Below, one piece after another: positions 17,261 to 26,396 of a stretch of 64,000 nt of DNA. Numbering within the stretch: position 1 is the first letter of the stretch; every line of letters starts with the position of its first letter. Both the position numbers and the translations under genes were made by a program. The notes under the pieces are model-generated. The model was given only the letters and a program-made list of their open reading frames with translations, made no database searches and was not told where the DNA came from. This stretch comes from SXOA01 sp046153945 (GTDB taxonomy: Bacteria > Planctomycetota > Planctomycetia > Pirellulales > Pirellulaceae): assembly GCA_046153945.1 (NCBI GenBank), contig JBJXFF010000137.1, positions 1 to 64,000 on the forward strand. The letters run 5' to 3'.

Positions 17261-17734
17261 TTATTTGTTCTCTTTCCGTAAAGCCGACCAGTGGAGGTCA
17301 AACTTCTCCCGCTTTTTGTCGTCCCAACTAGGAGGGAGGGGCGGACCTTTGACTCCAAAGGGTCCCATCTTGGGCGAGTAATACATCCGCTCTTCTTCGG
17401 CCACATAACGTCCACAGCAGTACAACTCGATGAACGTGGTGTCTCCCTCCACATCGACAACGCTGACGTCGATCCACTGAGGGACGCGTCCGTCGCGCCA
17501 GAGGAAGTCGATGACGGCCACACCCGTCCAAGGACCGTGGAACTCCTGGCCGGGAAGCGAGTCCTGCGGAAATGCCGTCAAAGATGTGCCGTCGTGCGCC
17601 ACATCGTGGGACTTGTTGCAACGGACGCGGTAGCGGGGAGTTTCTGGAATCTCCTGGATGACGAAGGTCCGCGTGAATTCCAGGACTCGCTCCGTCGCCA
17701 GAATAAACAGATCGCGAAAACGATCTCGGGTCAT
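17261..17734 (-). CDS. Hypothetical protein
   Basis: A 157-residue soluble protein. The N-terminus (DRFRDLFILATERVLEFTRTF) is helical and the centre is beta-rich with several Trp (WTGVAVIDFLWRDGRVPQWI), ending in a basic tail. There is no signal or membrane segment. It converges on the M24 gene. I recognise no family; the protein-like composition supports a real gene. Confidence 0.65.
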   Translation of the reverse strand: MTRDRFRDLFILATERVLEFTRTFVIQEIPETPRYRVRCNKSHDVAHDGTSLTAFPQDSLPGQEFHGPWTGVAVIDFLWRDGRVPQWIDVSVVDVEGDTTFIELYCCGRYVAEEERMYYSPKMGPFGVKGPPLPPSWDDKKREKFDLHWSALRKENK

Positions 17735-17761
17735 GGTGATTTGGGTCCCGAAGCCAAAGCA

Positions 17762-17784
17762 ATCCTCACGCTCCGCGTGAGGAT
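17762..17784. repeat. Palindrome ATCCTCACGC-TCC-GCGTGAGGAT
   Basis: A perfect 10-bp stem with a 3-base loop in the gap upstream of the hypothetical gene at 17261-17734 and 30 bases before the stop of the Gfo/Idh/MocA gene. It could terminate the Gfo/Idh/MocA transcript or belong to a REP family; it has no long T run. Confidence 0.5.
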
Positions 17785-17814
17785 TAAATCTCGCAAAGTG
17801 AGATGATTACTTTG

Positions 17815-19281
17815 TTAAACCGCATCCGTTCCCGGCACTACATACGGCGCTCGATACTGCCGTGTGAGCATGGGATTGGCCATTTCCTTTTCCTCCCCGG
17901 TGAACTGTTCGGACTTGGGGTCGAAGGCGAGGACAGGGCCAACCTGAAGCTGAATGTCGGCGGCATCGAGCTTGTTGTCCTTGAGGTGGGCCATCGTCCG
18001 CTCGAACGTGTCCTTGGCGTTGTCGGTAGATTTCGATTTCTCGATAGTCTTCCAGGCATCGCCCGCGTCGATTTTGGTTCCGAGCCGATAGGAGACATTT
18101 CCCAAATGGCAGAGGGCGCTCGATAAGTGTCCTTCCAGAATGTCTGCATTCAAATCCGCATGCTTTCTGCTGCGGACGGCGGCGAGGAAATTGGCGAAGT
18201 GGTCGGCATCCCCCTTGAAGGATTGAATTTCCTTGCCGCTGAGGTCGAAGGCGGTGCCGGAGTCGTAGCTCGACATCACGACATACCCTTCGGTCCCTTC
18301 AAAGATGACTCCCACGCCGGCTCCCTTGTAATTCGGCGTCGGCAGACCTCGGACCTCGAAGACCAGCGACTTGCTGCCGTAGTCGTGGACGATGACCTGA
18401 GTATTGGCGGTCTCTCCCGCGTCTTCATACCCCAGCCGGCCGCCATAGCTGAAGACCGACTTGCTGAGTTCACTCACGCCGAGGCCCCAGCGGGCGATGT
18501 CCATTTGATGAATTCCCTGGTTCCCCAGGTCGCCGTTGCCAAAGTCCCACTGCCAGTGCCAGTCATAGTGAAACTTGGGGCGGGTAAGCGGACCCTTGGG
18601 AGCTGGGCCGCACCAAAGGTCGTAGTCGACGCCGGCCGGGACTTCGTAAACTCCCTTCGCCCCGATGGAGGGCCGCCGCTTATAGCACAAGCCGCGGGCG
18701 ACCTTGAGTTCGCCGATTTTGCCCGCCTGCACGAATTCGACGGCGGCTTTCATGCCGGGATTGCTGCGACACTGAGTCCCCGTTTGGCAAATTTTGCCGT
18801 GCTTGCGGGCGATTTGCACCGCGCGGCGGCCTTCGCTCACGTTGTGGCTGACCGGCTTTTCGACGTAAACGTCCTTGCCGGCTTGCATGGCCCAAATGGC
18901 GGCCAGCGAGTGCCAATGATTGGGGGTGGCGATGCTGATGATGTCCACGGTCTTGTCTTCCAAGACGCGGCGGATATCGGGCTCCCAGGCCGGCACCACC
19001 TCCTGCCGCTTGCCGATTTCAATCGCCCGCTTGCGGCCGAGATCGCTGTCGACGTCGCAGATGTGGGTGATGATGGTGTCCTTGCGGCCGGCAAACGCCC
19101 CAATGTGACTTCCCCCGCGGCCGTTGACCCCCATCACGCAGACCTTCAGCCGGTCGTTGGGACTTTTGCTCTGCGGCGGTTCGTCCTTGGCAAACAATTT
19201 CGGGGCTGAGTTGGCCGCCACTGCTGCAGCGGTGGCGAGCATGGAATCTTGCAGGAACTGGCGACGATTACGCTTCGACAT
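17815..19281 (-). CDS. Gfo/Idh/MocA-family oxidoreductase with Tat signal
   Basis: A 488-residue protein. The twin-arginine leader (RNRRQFLQDSMLATAAAVAA) directs export of a folded protein. A Rossmann fold follows (VCVMGVNGRGGSH near residue 50), and the conserved EKPVSHNV motif, with the catalytic Lys, is near residue 140. The C-terminal domain includes HQMDIARW. The ATG at 19281 has a GGGAG site 8 bases upstream. Planctomycetes carry many such exported NAD(P)-dependent enzymes, thought to act on sugars or sugar acids; the substrate is unknown. Confidence 0.92.
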   Translation of the reverse strand: MSKRNRRQFLQDSMLATAAAVAANSAPKLFAKDEPPQSKSPNDRLKVCVMGVNGRGGSHIGAFAGRKDTIITHICDVDSDLGRKRAIEIGKRQEVVPAWEPDIRRVLEDKTVDIISIATPNHWHSLAAIWAMQAGKDVYVEKPVSHNVSEGRRAVQIARKHGKICQTGTQCRSNPGMKAAVEFVQAGKIGELKVARGLCYKRRPSIGAKGVYEVPAGVDYDLWCGPAPKGPLTRPKFHYDWHWQWDFGNGDLGNQGIHQMDIARWGLGVSELSKSVFSYGGRLGYEDAGETANTQVIVHDYGSKSLVFEVRGLPTPNYKGAGVGVIFEGTEGYVVMSSYDSGTAFDLSGKEIQSFKGDADHFANFLAAVRSRKHADLNADILEGHLSSALCHLGNVSYRLGTKIDAGDAWKTIEKSKSTDNAKDTFERTMAHLKDNKLDAADIQLQVGPVLAFDPKSEQFTGEEKEMANPMLTRQYRAPYVVPGTDAV

Positions 19282-19477
19282 GAGATACTCCCGGAAATGC
19301 ATAAGGAGGGGTCCAGGATTGGAGGGGGGATACGTTGATCGGCAGATAGCCATGGTAGTCGAAAAAAAGGGGCGCGTGGCTAGGGGCGGGCCTGGTGCTT
19401 AGGAAAGGGAAGCTGCGAGTAGCGACCGCACTTCACCCGGTTTAACGACGGTGGTATGATGCTACGAGCCAAAAAAA

Positions 19478-19550
19478 GGGGCGGTAGCTCAATTGGGAGA
19501 GCACCTCGTTCGCAATGAGGAGGTTGAGGGTTCGATCCCCTTCCGCTCCA
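19478..19550 (+). tRNA. tRNA-Ala (anticodon CGC)
   Basis: 73 bases. The acceptor stem GGGGCGG pairs with CCGCTCC and includes the G3:U70 wobble pair that marks alanine tRNAs. The anticodon loop TTCGCAA gives CGC; the T arm has GTTCGATCC. No CCA is encoded; CTTTTC follows at once. Confidence 0.95.
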
Positions 19551-19785
19551 CTTTTCTTCGTCCATCGCCGCCACTCGCCGGCGAAAACTGGGGCTGGCAC
19601 CCTGCCCGGATCGCAGCCTCTCTTGCAACACCCGCCAAGGCCGGTGACTTTACCCGTGGGCTCACTTTTTGTTCTCTCGGGGAAAAGCGAAAAAAAATTC
19701 CCCACTCGTCCCCAATCCACTGATAAAATACTAATGCGGAGTACGCAGGAAGCCCTAAAAGCCGGTGACTTGGGGGATCGAGCCA

Positions 19786-21315
19786 ATGCACATGCCGTCC
19801 GTCTATTCAAGTTATCTTGAATTGCCTGAGCAGTTCTGGACTACGCGGCAACTCTCGGAGCAAGATCGATGGATTGCCATCGCTCGGAGCATTCTCCAGT
19901 CTTCACTGCAAGTTCGCACCCCCCTGCTCCTGATGGACATGGACATTGTGAGAAGGAATCTCCGCGCACTTACCCATGCCATGCCGCAGGTGAAGGTGTT
20001 CTATGCCATCAAGGCCAATTCGGGCGATGACCTGCTCCGGAACCTGAGAGGAACTTGCGGTTTCGACGCCGCCTCGGCAGGCGAGTTGCATCGGTTGCGG
20101 CATGTCCGGGGCGAGGACATTATTTTCACCCATCCCACCAAGGACCGAGACGCCCTGGCAATGATTAAGCGGGCGCGGCCCGGCGCGATTGTTGTCGACT
20201 GTCTCGCTGGTCTGCTCGACCTGGTTCGCACAGGTATTCCGGGACCCGATTACCGGCCGGTTCTGCTGGTTCGAATCCCGGCAATTGGCTCCAACCTGAA
20301 CAAGTTCGGGCTGCCGATGTTCATTCCAGATCCCTCCGACCCGGACAACCCAGATGCTACGCGGGTGGATGGTTCAGCCGTTTGCCAGCTTCTGCGGGAA
20401 GCTGCGAAATATGGCTTTCAAAAGCTTGGTTTAGCGTTCCATGTCGGAACGCAGTGCATGGATGCAAAGCGTTACCAAAGAATGCTCGTCGCATGCCGAC
20501 AAGCCGTAATTGGGCCCCTGGCGAAGGAGGGAATCGCGATCCAGGTGCTCGACATCGGCGGCGGACTTCCCGATTACCGCCTAGCCAAGCAGCAGGGAAT
20601 TTCGGTCGAAAAATTATTGGCGGAAATCGGGTCCTTGTTAAAGGACCCGATGCTCGTGCCCCCGGGGACCGACGTGTACATCGAGCCGGGACGATTTCTG
20701 GTCGCGGACGCCGGGGCACTGGTCACGGAATTTCTTTCCCGGCGAGACTTCACGGCTTGCACGTTGCCGATCGACGTCCAAAAGGAACTTGGCATTCACG
20801 GCGATCCCGCAAAGTCTCAATCGCCGGTGCTTCAGCTGGATATTGATGACTCCATTTTCAACAACTTACTGCCGCAAATCCACGACAATCGACCGTGGGA
20901 TATCATTCCCTTCCGCCTGAAGGAAGATTCTCCGCTCTCTTCCGAGCTCGTTCCGTGTGTGATCTTCGGCCACACCTGCGACGGCTTCGATCAGCTCAAG
21001 AATCCGAAGGGGTACTTGCTTCCCAAGAACATCGATCCCGGCACCTTCGGCCTGCTGGATTGCGCCGGCGCGTATACCCGTGAAACTGCGACGAACTTCA
21101 ATGGATTTCCTAAGGCGGACGTCGTAACTTTTGTCGATAATTATAGGGAGATGATCCTCCGAGTCGAACGAGCGCCGCGGCCCGAACGAGAAGTGACGCC
21201 ACCCTGCAATGAGATTTTGCGACCCAGTCTTAAAGCGGCTCAAAGGTACTGGAGTCCCGGAGGCCGTGGGCGTGTTCAGTTTTCGATTCGAGGTCACCTC
21301 ATGCCAGCGGGTTGA
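19786..21315 (+). CDS. Fold-III PLP-dependent decarboxylase (ornithine/diaminopimelate type)
   Basis: A protein of about 509 residues. The PLP lysine is K76 in VFYAIKAN; HVGTQ, the glycine loop DIGGGLPD and EPGRFLVADAG follow in order. The second active-site motif is CDGFDQ, closest to the Cys-Asp type of ornithine decarboxylases, and GAYT closes the set. An extra segment between EPGR and CDGFD (about 60 residues) makes it longer than the usual 400-430. The ATG at 19786 follows GGGGGA at 8 bases. The likely role is in polyamine or lysine metabolism; lysine, ornithine or carboxyspermidine cannot be told apart here. Confidence 0.85.
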   Translation: MHMPSVYSSYLELPEQFWTTRQLSEQDRWIAIARSILQSSLQVRTPLLLMDMDIVRRNLRALTHAMPQVKVFYAIKANSGDDLLRNLRGTCGFDAASAGELHRLRHVRGEDIIFTHPTKDRDALAMIKRARPGAIVVDCLAGLLDLVRTGIPGPDYRPVLLVRIPAIGSNLNKFGLPMFIPDPSDPDNPDATRVDGSAVCQLLREAAKYGFQKLGLAFHVGTQCMDAKRYQRMLVACRQAVIGPLAKEGIAIQVLDIGGGLPDYRLAKQQGISVEKLLAEIGSLLKDPMLVPPGTDVYIEPGRFLVADAGALVTEFLSRRDFTACTLPIDVQKELGIHGDPAKSQSPVLQLDIDDSIFNNLLPQIHDNRPWDIIPFRLKEDSPLSSELVPCVIFGHTCDGFDQLKNPKGYLLPKNIDPGTFGLLDCAGAYTRETATNFNGFPKADVVTFVDNYREMILRVERAPRPEREVTPPCNEILRPSLKAAQRYWSPGGRGRVQFSIRGHLMPAG

Positions 21316-21404
21316 AATGAGGGGGCAAGCACGTTGCTGCAACTATTACTTCCTCGGTAAATCACCAAAAAGGCTCCGAGCCAGACCCCATTTTCAACGG
21401 ACAA

Positions 21405-22868
21405 TTATGCAACGGCCGCACCCAACAGCACCGGCGCGAGCGGCAATGTGATGATGAAGGTGGTTCCCTTTCCCGCGGTGCTTGAGACGTCAATCGTTCC
21501 GCAGTGGGCGTCGATGATGGCCCGGCAAATGGAGAGCCCCAGGCCGCTGCCGCCGGCTTCTTCGCGGGAACGGGCTTTGTCGACGCGATAGAACCGCTCG
21601 AAGATTTGCGGCAGGTGTTCCGGGGGAATTCCGGGGCCGTTATCGCTGATCCGGATGCGAGCCTTATTGTGTTCGTCGTCCCGCTCCATTTCCACAAATA
21701 TCTCCCCGGCGGACATGGTATCTCCGTTCGCCTGCACGTTCCCCGCCCCATGATGTTGGGAAGTGAACTTGATCGCGTTGTCGAGCAGGTTGTTGACAAC
21801 CTGCCGAAGGGAGTTGCGATTGCCGGCAACCGCGACGGGCGGAAAGGGCGAGGACCGCAGCCGCAGCCCCTTGAACTCGGCCGCGCCGCGGAACATTTCC
21901 ACGCCACTGGCGAGCAGTTTGTCGAGCGCCACCCGGTCCGAATAGAGCTTGAGACGGTCCGCGTCGGATTCGGCGAGAATGAGAAGTTGGTTCACCAGCA
22001 GTTCCAGGGAGCTACATTCATCAATAACCTCTCCCAGCAATTCCTGATACTCGAGCACGGAGCGGTCGCCGCCGAGGGCCACTTCCACGGAGCTGCGGAT
22101 AGCGGCGAGCGGCGTGCGAAGTTCATGAGCCGCATTGGCGAGAAAATCGTGTTTCTGCCGTAAATAGTCGCCGATGCGGTCGAGCAGGTGATTTACCGTC
22201 TTCGCGAGCGCATCGAGCTCGTCGCCGGTCCCTCGGATTTCCAGCCGTTCGTTCAATTGGGCGGGATGCAGTTTCGCGGTGGTGGCGATCATCGTCGCCA
22301 GGGGCTGGGTCGCTCGCCCGGCGAGCAGATAGCCGCCCAGTGGTGCCGCCACCAGCACCCCCAGGAAAACGGCCACCACCAGTTCGTCAATTCGAGTCAT
22401 GTAGAGATTAATGAATTCCTGAGAAGAGCCGACCGCCACACTGCCCGCCAAGGGATCCCCCCCCGGCAGTGTACTCCGCAGAATTCGATAACCCCGGATC
22501 GTGGCAGCGTTGCCGCTAAGCGAATCGAGCTGGGCGATCTTTGGAGTGCTGTCGCTGTGCCAGGCTGGCTTGCCGTCAGTTTTGTAGAACTGCACAAACC
22601 AGCCATGAAACTGATGGCCACGGGCCTTGCGATCCAGCTCATCGCGAAGGAGCTCCCAATTGATGCCCTTCTGTTCCTCAAATCCTAACGAAATCTCTTT
22701 CAAGTCGTCTTTGAGCACCTGATCCAGTTCGCGGAGCAGAGTGAAGCGGACCCCTTCCCGCACACAGAGCAGAATCCCGATGCCCGTGAGGACCACGGCC
22801 AGCGCATTCCACAGCATCAGGCGAAAGCGGAGCGTTCGCATGAAGGCGCTATGGCGACCGGAGAACAT
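21405..22868 (-). CDS. Sensor histidine kinase (OmpR-system partner)
   Basis: A 487-residue protein. Two membrane helices (about 15-38 and 160-185) flank a periplasmic sensor of some 120 residues; then come a HAMP domain, a HisKA domain with the phosphorylated H248 in HELRTPL, and an ATPase domain with N-box (NLLDNAIKF), G1 (DNGPGIP), F (IFERFYRVD) and G2 (GSGLGLSI). It overlaps the response-regulator gene by 20 bases, so the two form an operon. A shorter start at 22841 is possible. The stimulus is unknown; the layout recalls heavy-metal or envelope-stress sensors of the CusS type. Confidence 0.93.
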   Translation of the reverse strand: MFSGRHSAFMRTLRFRLMLWNALAVVLTGIGILLCVREGVRFTLLRELDQVLKDDLKEISLGFEEQKGINWELLRDELDRKARGHQFHGWFVQFYKTDGKPAWHSDSTPKIAQLDSLSGNAATIRGYRILRSTLPGGDPLAGSVAVGSSQEFINLYMTRIDELVVAVFLGVLVAAPLGGYLLAGRATQPLATMIATTAKLHPAQLNERLEIRGTGDELDALAKTVNHLLDRIGDYLRQKHDFLANAAHELRTPLAAIRSSVEVALGGDRSVLEYQELLGEVIDECSSLELLVNQLLILAESDADRLKLYSDRVALDKLLASGVEMFRGAAEFKGLRLRSSPFPPVAVAGNRNSLRQVVNNLLDNAIKFTSQHHGAGNVQANGDTMSAGEIFVEMERDDEHNKARIRISDNGPGIPPEHLPQIFERFYRVDKARSREEAGGSGLGLSICRAIIDAHCGTIDVSSTAGKGTTFIITLPLAPVLLGAAVA

Positions 22869-23520
22869 ATCCTCGACCCCGCACGGTTTGAATCAGCGGC
22901 TCATCGAAACCGCGATCAATTTTACCACGCAGGCGATTGATATGTACTTCGACGACATTGGTCACTCCCTCCCAATCTGACTCCCACAAGTGCTCGCACA
23001 GCATCTTCCGCGTCACCACCTGGCCGGCATAACGCATCAAAAACTCCAGCAGGCTGAACTCCGTCGGGGTCAAGCTAAGTTCCGCATTGCCGCGCGATAC
23101 ATGGCGATTGGTCAGGTCCAAGGAGAGCGGGCCGACCTTCAGCAAGGTGGAGGGCCGATCTCCCGTTCGGCGAATGATGGCTTCTAGCCGGGCAATGAGC
23201 TCGGGAAAAGCGAAAGGCTTGACCAGGTAGTCATCCGCCCCGGCTTTCAACCCGCCAACCCGATCTTCAATGGAACTCAGGGCGGTGAGCATCAGCACGG
23301 GGGTCCGAATCCCCTGTCCGCGGATGTTCTTCATGATTTCCATGCCGGACAGGTCGGGGAGCAGGAGGTCGAGCACAATGGCGTCGAACCTCTGTGTCTG
23401 CGCTTCCGAGAGACCTCGCTGCCCATTGCGGACCCATTCACAATGGTGCCCCGCATCGGTCAACCCGCGTTGAATGGCCTTCCCGAGGACTTGATCGTCT
23501 TCAACGACTAGGAGTTCCAT
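22849..23520 (-). CDS. OmpR-family response regulator
   Basis: A 223-residue protein from the ATG at 23520 (MELLVVEDD); an upstream ATG at 23577 would add 19 residues. The receiver domain has acidic pocket ED (7-8), phospho-acceptor D51 in VLDLLLPD, Thr in MLTA and Lys in VKPF. The C-terminal winged helix of the OmpR/PhoB type ends in VRGRGYVLRSP. It is paired with the downstream histidine kinase gene and would act as its DNA-binding output. Confidence 0.93.
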   Translation of the reverse strand: MELLVVEDDQVLGKAIQRGLTDAGHHCEWVRNGQRGLSEAQTQRFDAIVLDLLLPDLSGMEIMKNIRGQGIRTPVLMLTALSSIEDRVGGLKAGADDYLVKPFAFPELIARLEAIIRRTGDRPSTLLKVGPLSLDLTNRHVSRGNAELSLTPTEFSLLEFLMRYAGQVVTRKMLCEHLWESDWEGVTNVVEVHINRLRGKIDRGFDEPLIQTVRGRGYVLRSP

Positions 23521-23726
23521 GAATTTCGCCGATGGCGGCTCATCAATTGGCGGCGGTTCTGATTGAAGTAATTCCATGCATCATTCTGCAATTCAAGTTG
23601 CAAACGGACCAGTGGAAACTGAAAAAGCTTGCAGAATCGTAACCGGAAGGGTCGCATTTACGCGGGAAACAGCTAACTTAGAGCCAGTTGTGCCTCCGGA
23701 ACTTGACCCACGGAAAGACCTGTCTC

Positions 23727-24935
23727 ATGGACACCTGGCTAACCTCCATGCAAGTTGCCGCCCTGGCTGTGGCGGGGATGTGCCACGCACTCCTGGGAAG
23801 CATCAAAGTTCCGCTGGCCAAAAAACTGAATATTGACGAGGCTCGGGTGGGGGGGCTGGTCAGTGTTTTTGGATTCACGTTGATTCCCATGGTGCTGGTG
23901 TTCGGTTTTCTGGTGGATGCCGTGGGGAAACAAGCGGTGCTGGGTGGCGGCTTCATGCTGTTAATTGTGGCAATGGTCTTGCTGGCCCGGCTGAAGAGCT
24001 ATCCCTTGGCCCTTATTGCCGTGCTGCTCTTGGGGACTGGCTGGTCGGCTCTCGTCAATGTCCTGAACGTGACTTCGCCGCCGGCCTTTCTGCCTCCCGA
24101 TGAAATCAAATCGCGAATGAGTTACGCCATGAACATGGGAGACTTCGTGTTCGGGATGGGGGCGTTCCTGACCCCGATTCTAGCCGCAGTGCTAATTCGC
24201 AAACTCAATCTCTCGTCAACACTCCTCATTCTGGCGGCGTTCGCCATTGTTCCTGTTCTCTTAGGCCTTGGCGTGACCTGGAACGCCGACGTACTGAATC
24301 CCAAAAACTCTGGAACCGTAGCCGGGGGATTGGCCGAGTTGCTAACCAACCCGATCGTTTGGCTTTGCTGCCTGGCCTTCTTCTGTCATGTGCCGGTCGA
24401 AGCGGCAGTGGCGACTTGGGCGACAACTTTGATGACGAACAAAGGAGTGAAGGAAGGAGCCGCCTCGACGCTTCTTTCCGTCTTCTGGCTTACATTCATG
24501 GGCTCGCGATTGCTGGCGGCCTTAACCCTTCCTAAAGGCTGGGACACGACCCTCGTCATTTGCATGGCCGTTCTCTGCATCGCGTTCACCCTCGGCATCG
24601 CCCTCAGCCGGCACGCCTGGCTGACCTGTTCGATGGTCATTCTCGCGGGCTGCATCCTCGGCCCCATTTTCCCGACCCTCATCGCCATCCTGCTCAGTCA
24701 TCTGCCCGGCGAACTCCACGGCCGTGCCGTCGGCATATTTTTCTGCATCGGCGGCATCGGCTGGACCGCCATTCCGATCCTGATCGGAGCCTACGCCAAA
24801 CGAACCAGCGTCCAACAAGCCTTCCTAATCGCCACCGGCTCCGCCGTGCTGCTGACGCTGCTTTGCGTACTGCTCAAGATAAGCCTTAGCGCCATCGATG
24901 CCGGCGCCAGCACCGCAATCCTACCCGGCCAATAA
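23727..24935 (+). CDS. MFS permease
   Basis: A protein of about 402 residues with 12 predicted helices in two halves. The start at 23727 (MDTWLTS) follows a run that fits a leader. The N-terminal half has a typical loop 2-3 area, and the C-terminal half contains GPIFPTLIAILLSHLPGE, which resembles sugar and nucleoside permeases of the FucP/NNP class. No neighbouring gene points to the substrate. It converges on the CAU tRNA. Confidence 0.88.
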   Translation: MDTWLTSMQVAALAVAGMCHALLGSIKVPLAKKLNIDEARVGGLVSVFGFTLIPMVLVFGFLVDAVGKQAVLGGGFMLLIVAMVLLARLKSYPLALIAVLLLGTGWSALVNVLNVTSPPAFLPPDEIKSRMSYAMNMGDFVFGMGAFLTPILAAVLIRKLNLSSTLLILAAFAIVPVLLGLGVTWNADVLNPKNSGTVAGGLAELLTNPIVWLCCLAFFCHVPVEAAVATWATTLMTNKGVKEGAASTLLSVFWLTFMGSRLLAALTLPKGWDTTLVICMAVLCIAFTLGIALSRHAWLTCSMVILAGCILGPIFPTLIAILLSHLPGELHGRAVGIFFCIGGIGWTAIPILIGAYAKRTSVQQAFLIATGSAVLLTLLCVLLKISLSAIDAGASTAILPGQ

Positions 24936-24940
24936 AAAAA

Positions 24941-25014
24941 TAGGGCTGCTCGGACTTGAACCGAGAACCAACAGATTATGAGTCTGCTGCTCTAACCGAT
25001 TGAGCTACAGCCCC
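24941..25014 (-). tRNA. tRNA with CAU anticodon (elongator Met or lysidine-type Ile2)
   Basis: 74 bases. The anticodon stem-loop CAGA-CTCATAA-TCTG gives CAU. The acceptor GGGGCTG pairs with CAGCCCT, so position 1:72 would be a G:U wobble; the discriminator is A. There is no unpaired 1:72 base, so it is not the initiator. Elongator methionine and tRNA-Ile2 cannot be separated by eye. A T-rich run lies directly downstream on the minus strand. Confidence 0.88.
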
Positions 25015-25313
25015 GAGAGTGTCATTCGCTTTCGACCACAGGCGGGCGCAAGCGAGCGAAGTGGCTCATTCTAAGGCCAAGGCGAAACGGGATAAACCCC
25101 GCCCTGATTACCGATGTTCCGTTACCAAGAGTGGTCTTGGGGCAAAATAGGTTCGCAAGAAATTGGGTTAGAAGAATCAAGGCAGTAATCCGCGATACCG
25201 CCAGCATCCTCGAATTGGTTCGTCTGCCGTCCAAGAAACAGCTAGAATCGTTTCCATCCGCCGAGTAATTTCCGCAGGCTCTTTCCGGCTGTGCTTTCTT
25301 GCAAGGTTTCCTT
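25015..25313. other. Gap of about 300 bases, nothing recognised
   Basis: Between the CAU tRNA and selD. No coding signal, palindrome or known RNA was seen. It should hold the selD promoter and the tRNA promoter. Confidence 0.5.
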
Positions 25314-26363
25314 ATGACTACACCGGTCCGTCTCACGCAGCTTGCAAAAAGAGCCGGTTGTGCCGCCAAACAGCCGCCGGGTTACCTCTTTCCCCTGCTC
25401 AAATCCCTTCCGCCAATCACGGACCCGAATGTGCTAGTGGGGACTTCTACCGCCGATGACGCGGCTGTCTACAAACTCAGCGACGAGTTGGCGCTCGTCT
25501 TGACCACCGACTTTTTCACTCCAGTGGTCGACGGGCCGTATGACTTTGGCGCGGTGGCGGCGGCTAACGCCCTGAGCGATGTTTATGCCATGGGTGGCAA
25601 GCCGCTGACGGCGTTAAGCATTGTCGGCTTTCCTGACGCTCTACTGCCGCCGGAGGTTCTGGCGGAAATCCTGCGGGGAGCGGCTGACAAAGCGGCGGAA
25701 GCGGGAATTGCCATCGTGGGGGGACATACCATCAAGTCCGAAGAGCCCATTTTTGGCCTCGCGGTCGTGGGAACGATCAGGCCGGACAAGGTCTTGGCTA
25801 ATAACCGTGCCCAGCCGGGAGACCTGCTGGTGCTTACCAAGCCGATCGGGCTGGGAATCATCACTACTGCCGCCAAGAACGGCGAGGACCGTTTGGGAGC
25901 CATTGACGAAGCGATTCGATGGATGAAGACGCTCAATCGCGACGCAGCGGAGGCCATCAACGGCATCGGCGGCACCCATGCGCTCACCGACGTCACCGGC
26001 TTCGGTCTCCTCGGACATCTGCGGAATATGATCACGGCGAGCAACGTCAGCGCTCGGGTTTATCTCCAGCCTGTTCCTGTTTTGTCAGCCGCCTGGGAGT
26101 ATGTACGCGGAGGCATAGCACCTGGAGGGACTCACGCCAACCATCGCTACCTGGCGGACTGGGTCCAGTACGCGGAAGACATCACCAAGGAAGAGCAGCT
26201 TATGCTCTGCGATGCGCAGACCTCGGGAGGGCTGCTGGCCGCTGTTGATCCTGGTTCCGCGAATTCTCTACTAGCTGCGCTCCACGCGATTGGATTGACG
26301 GCCGCCGTCATTGGAGAGATTGAAGGAGCTCAGCCATCCCGAATTACAGTCATCCGTTCCTAA
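25314..26363 (+). CDS. selD: Selenide, water dikinase
   Basis: A 349-residue protein that makes selenophosphate from selenide and ATP for selenoprotein or selenouridine synthesis. The N-terminal active site has C16 and K19 in AGCAAK, matching the Cys/Lys pair of E. coli SelD, so this is the cysteine form. DDAAVY and VLTTDFFTP form the ATP and Mg pocket, with IVGGHT and ALTDVTGFGLLGH typical of the PurM-like fold. The ATG at 25314 is preferred. No selA or selB lies nearby. Confidence 0.93.
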   Translation: MTTPVRLTQLAKRAGCAAKQPPGYLFPLLKSLPPITDPNVLVGTSTADDAAVYKLSDELALVLTTDFFTPVVDGPYDFGAVAAANALSDVYAMGGKPLTALSIVGFPDALLPPEVLAEILRGAADKAAEAGIAIVGGHTIKSEEPIFGLAVVGTIRPDKVLANNRAQPGDLLVLTKPIGLGIITTAAKNGEDRLGAIDEAIRWMKTLNRDAAEAINGIGGTHALTDVTGFGLLGHLRNMITASNVSARVYLQPVPVLSAAWEYVRGGIAPGGTHANHRYLADWVQYAEDITKEEQLMLCDAQTSGGLLAAVDPGSANSLLAALHAIGLTAAVIGEIEGAQPSRITVIRS

Positions 26364-26396
26364 CCGGACGAGCATATCGATCTAATATTTCGGGCC

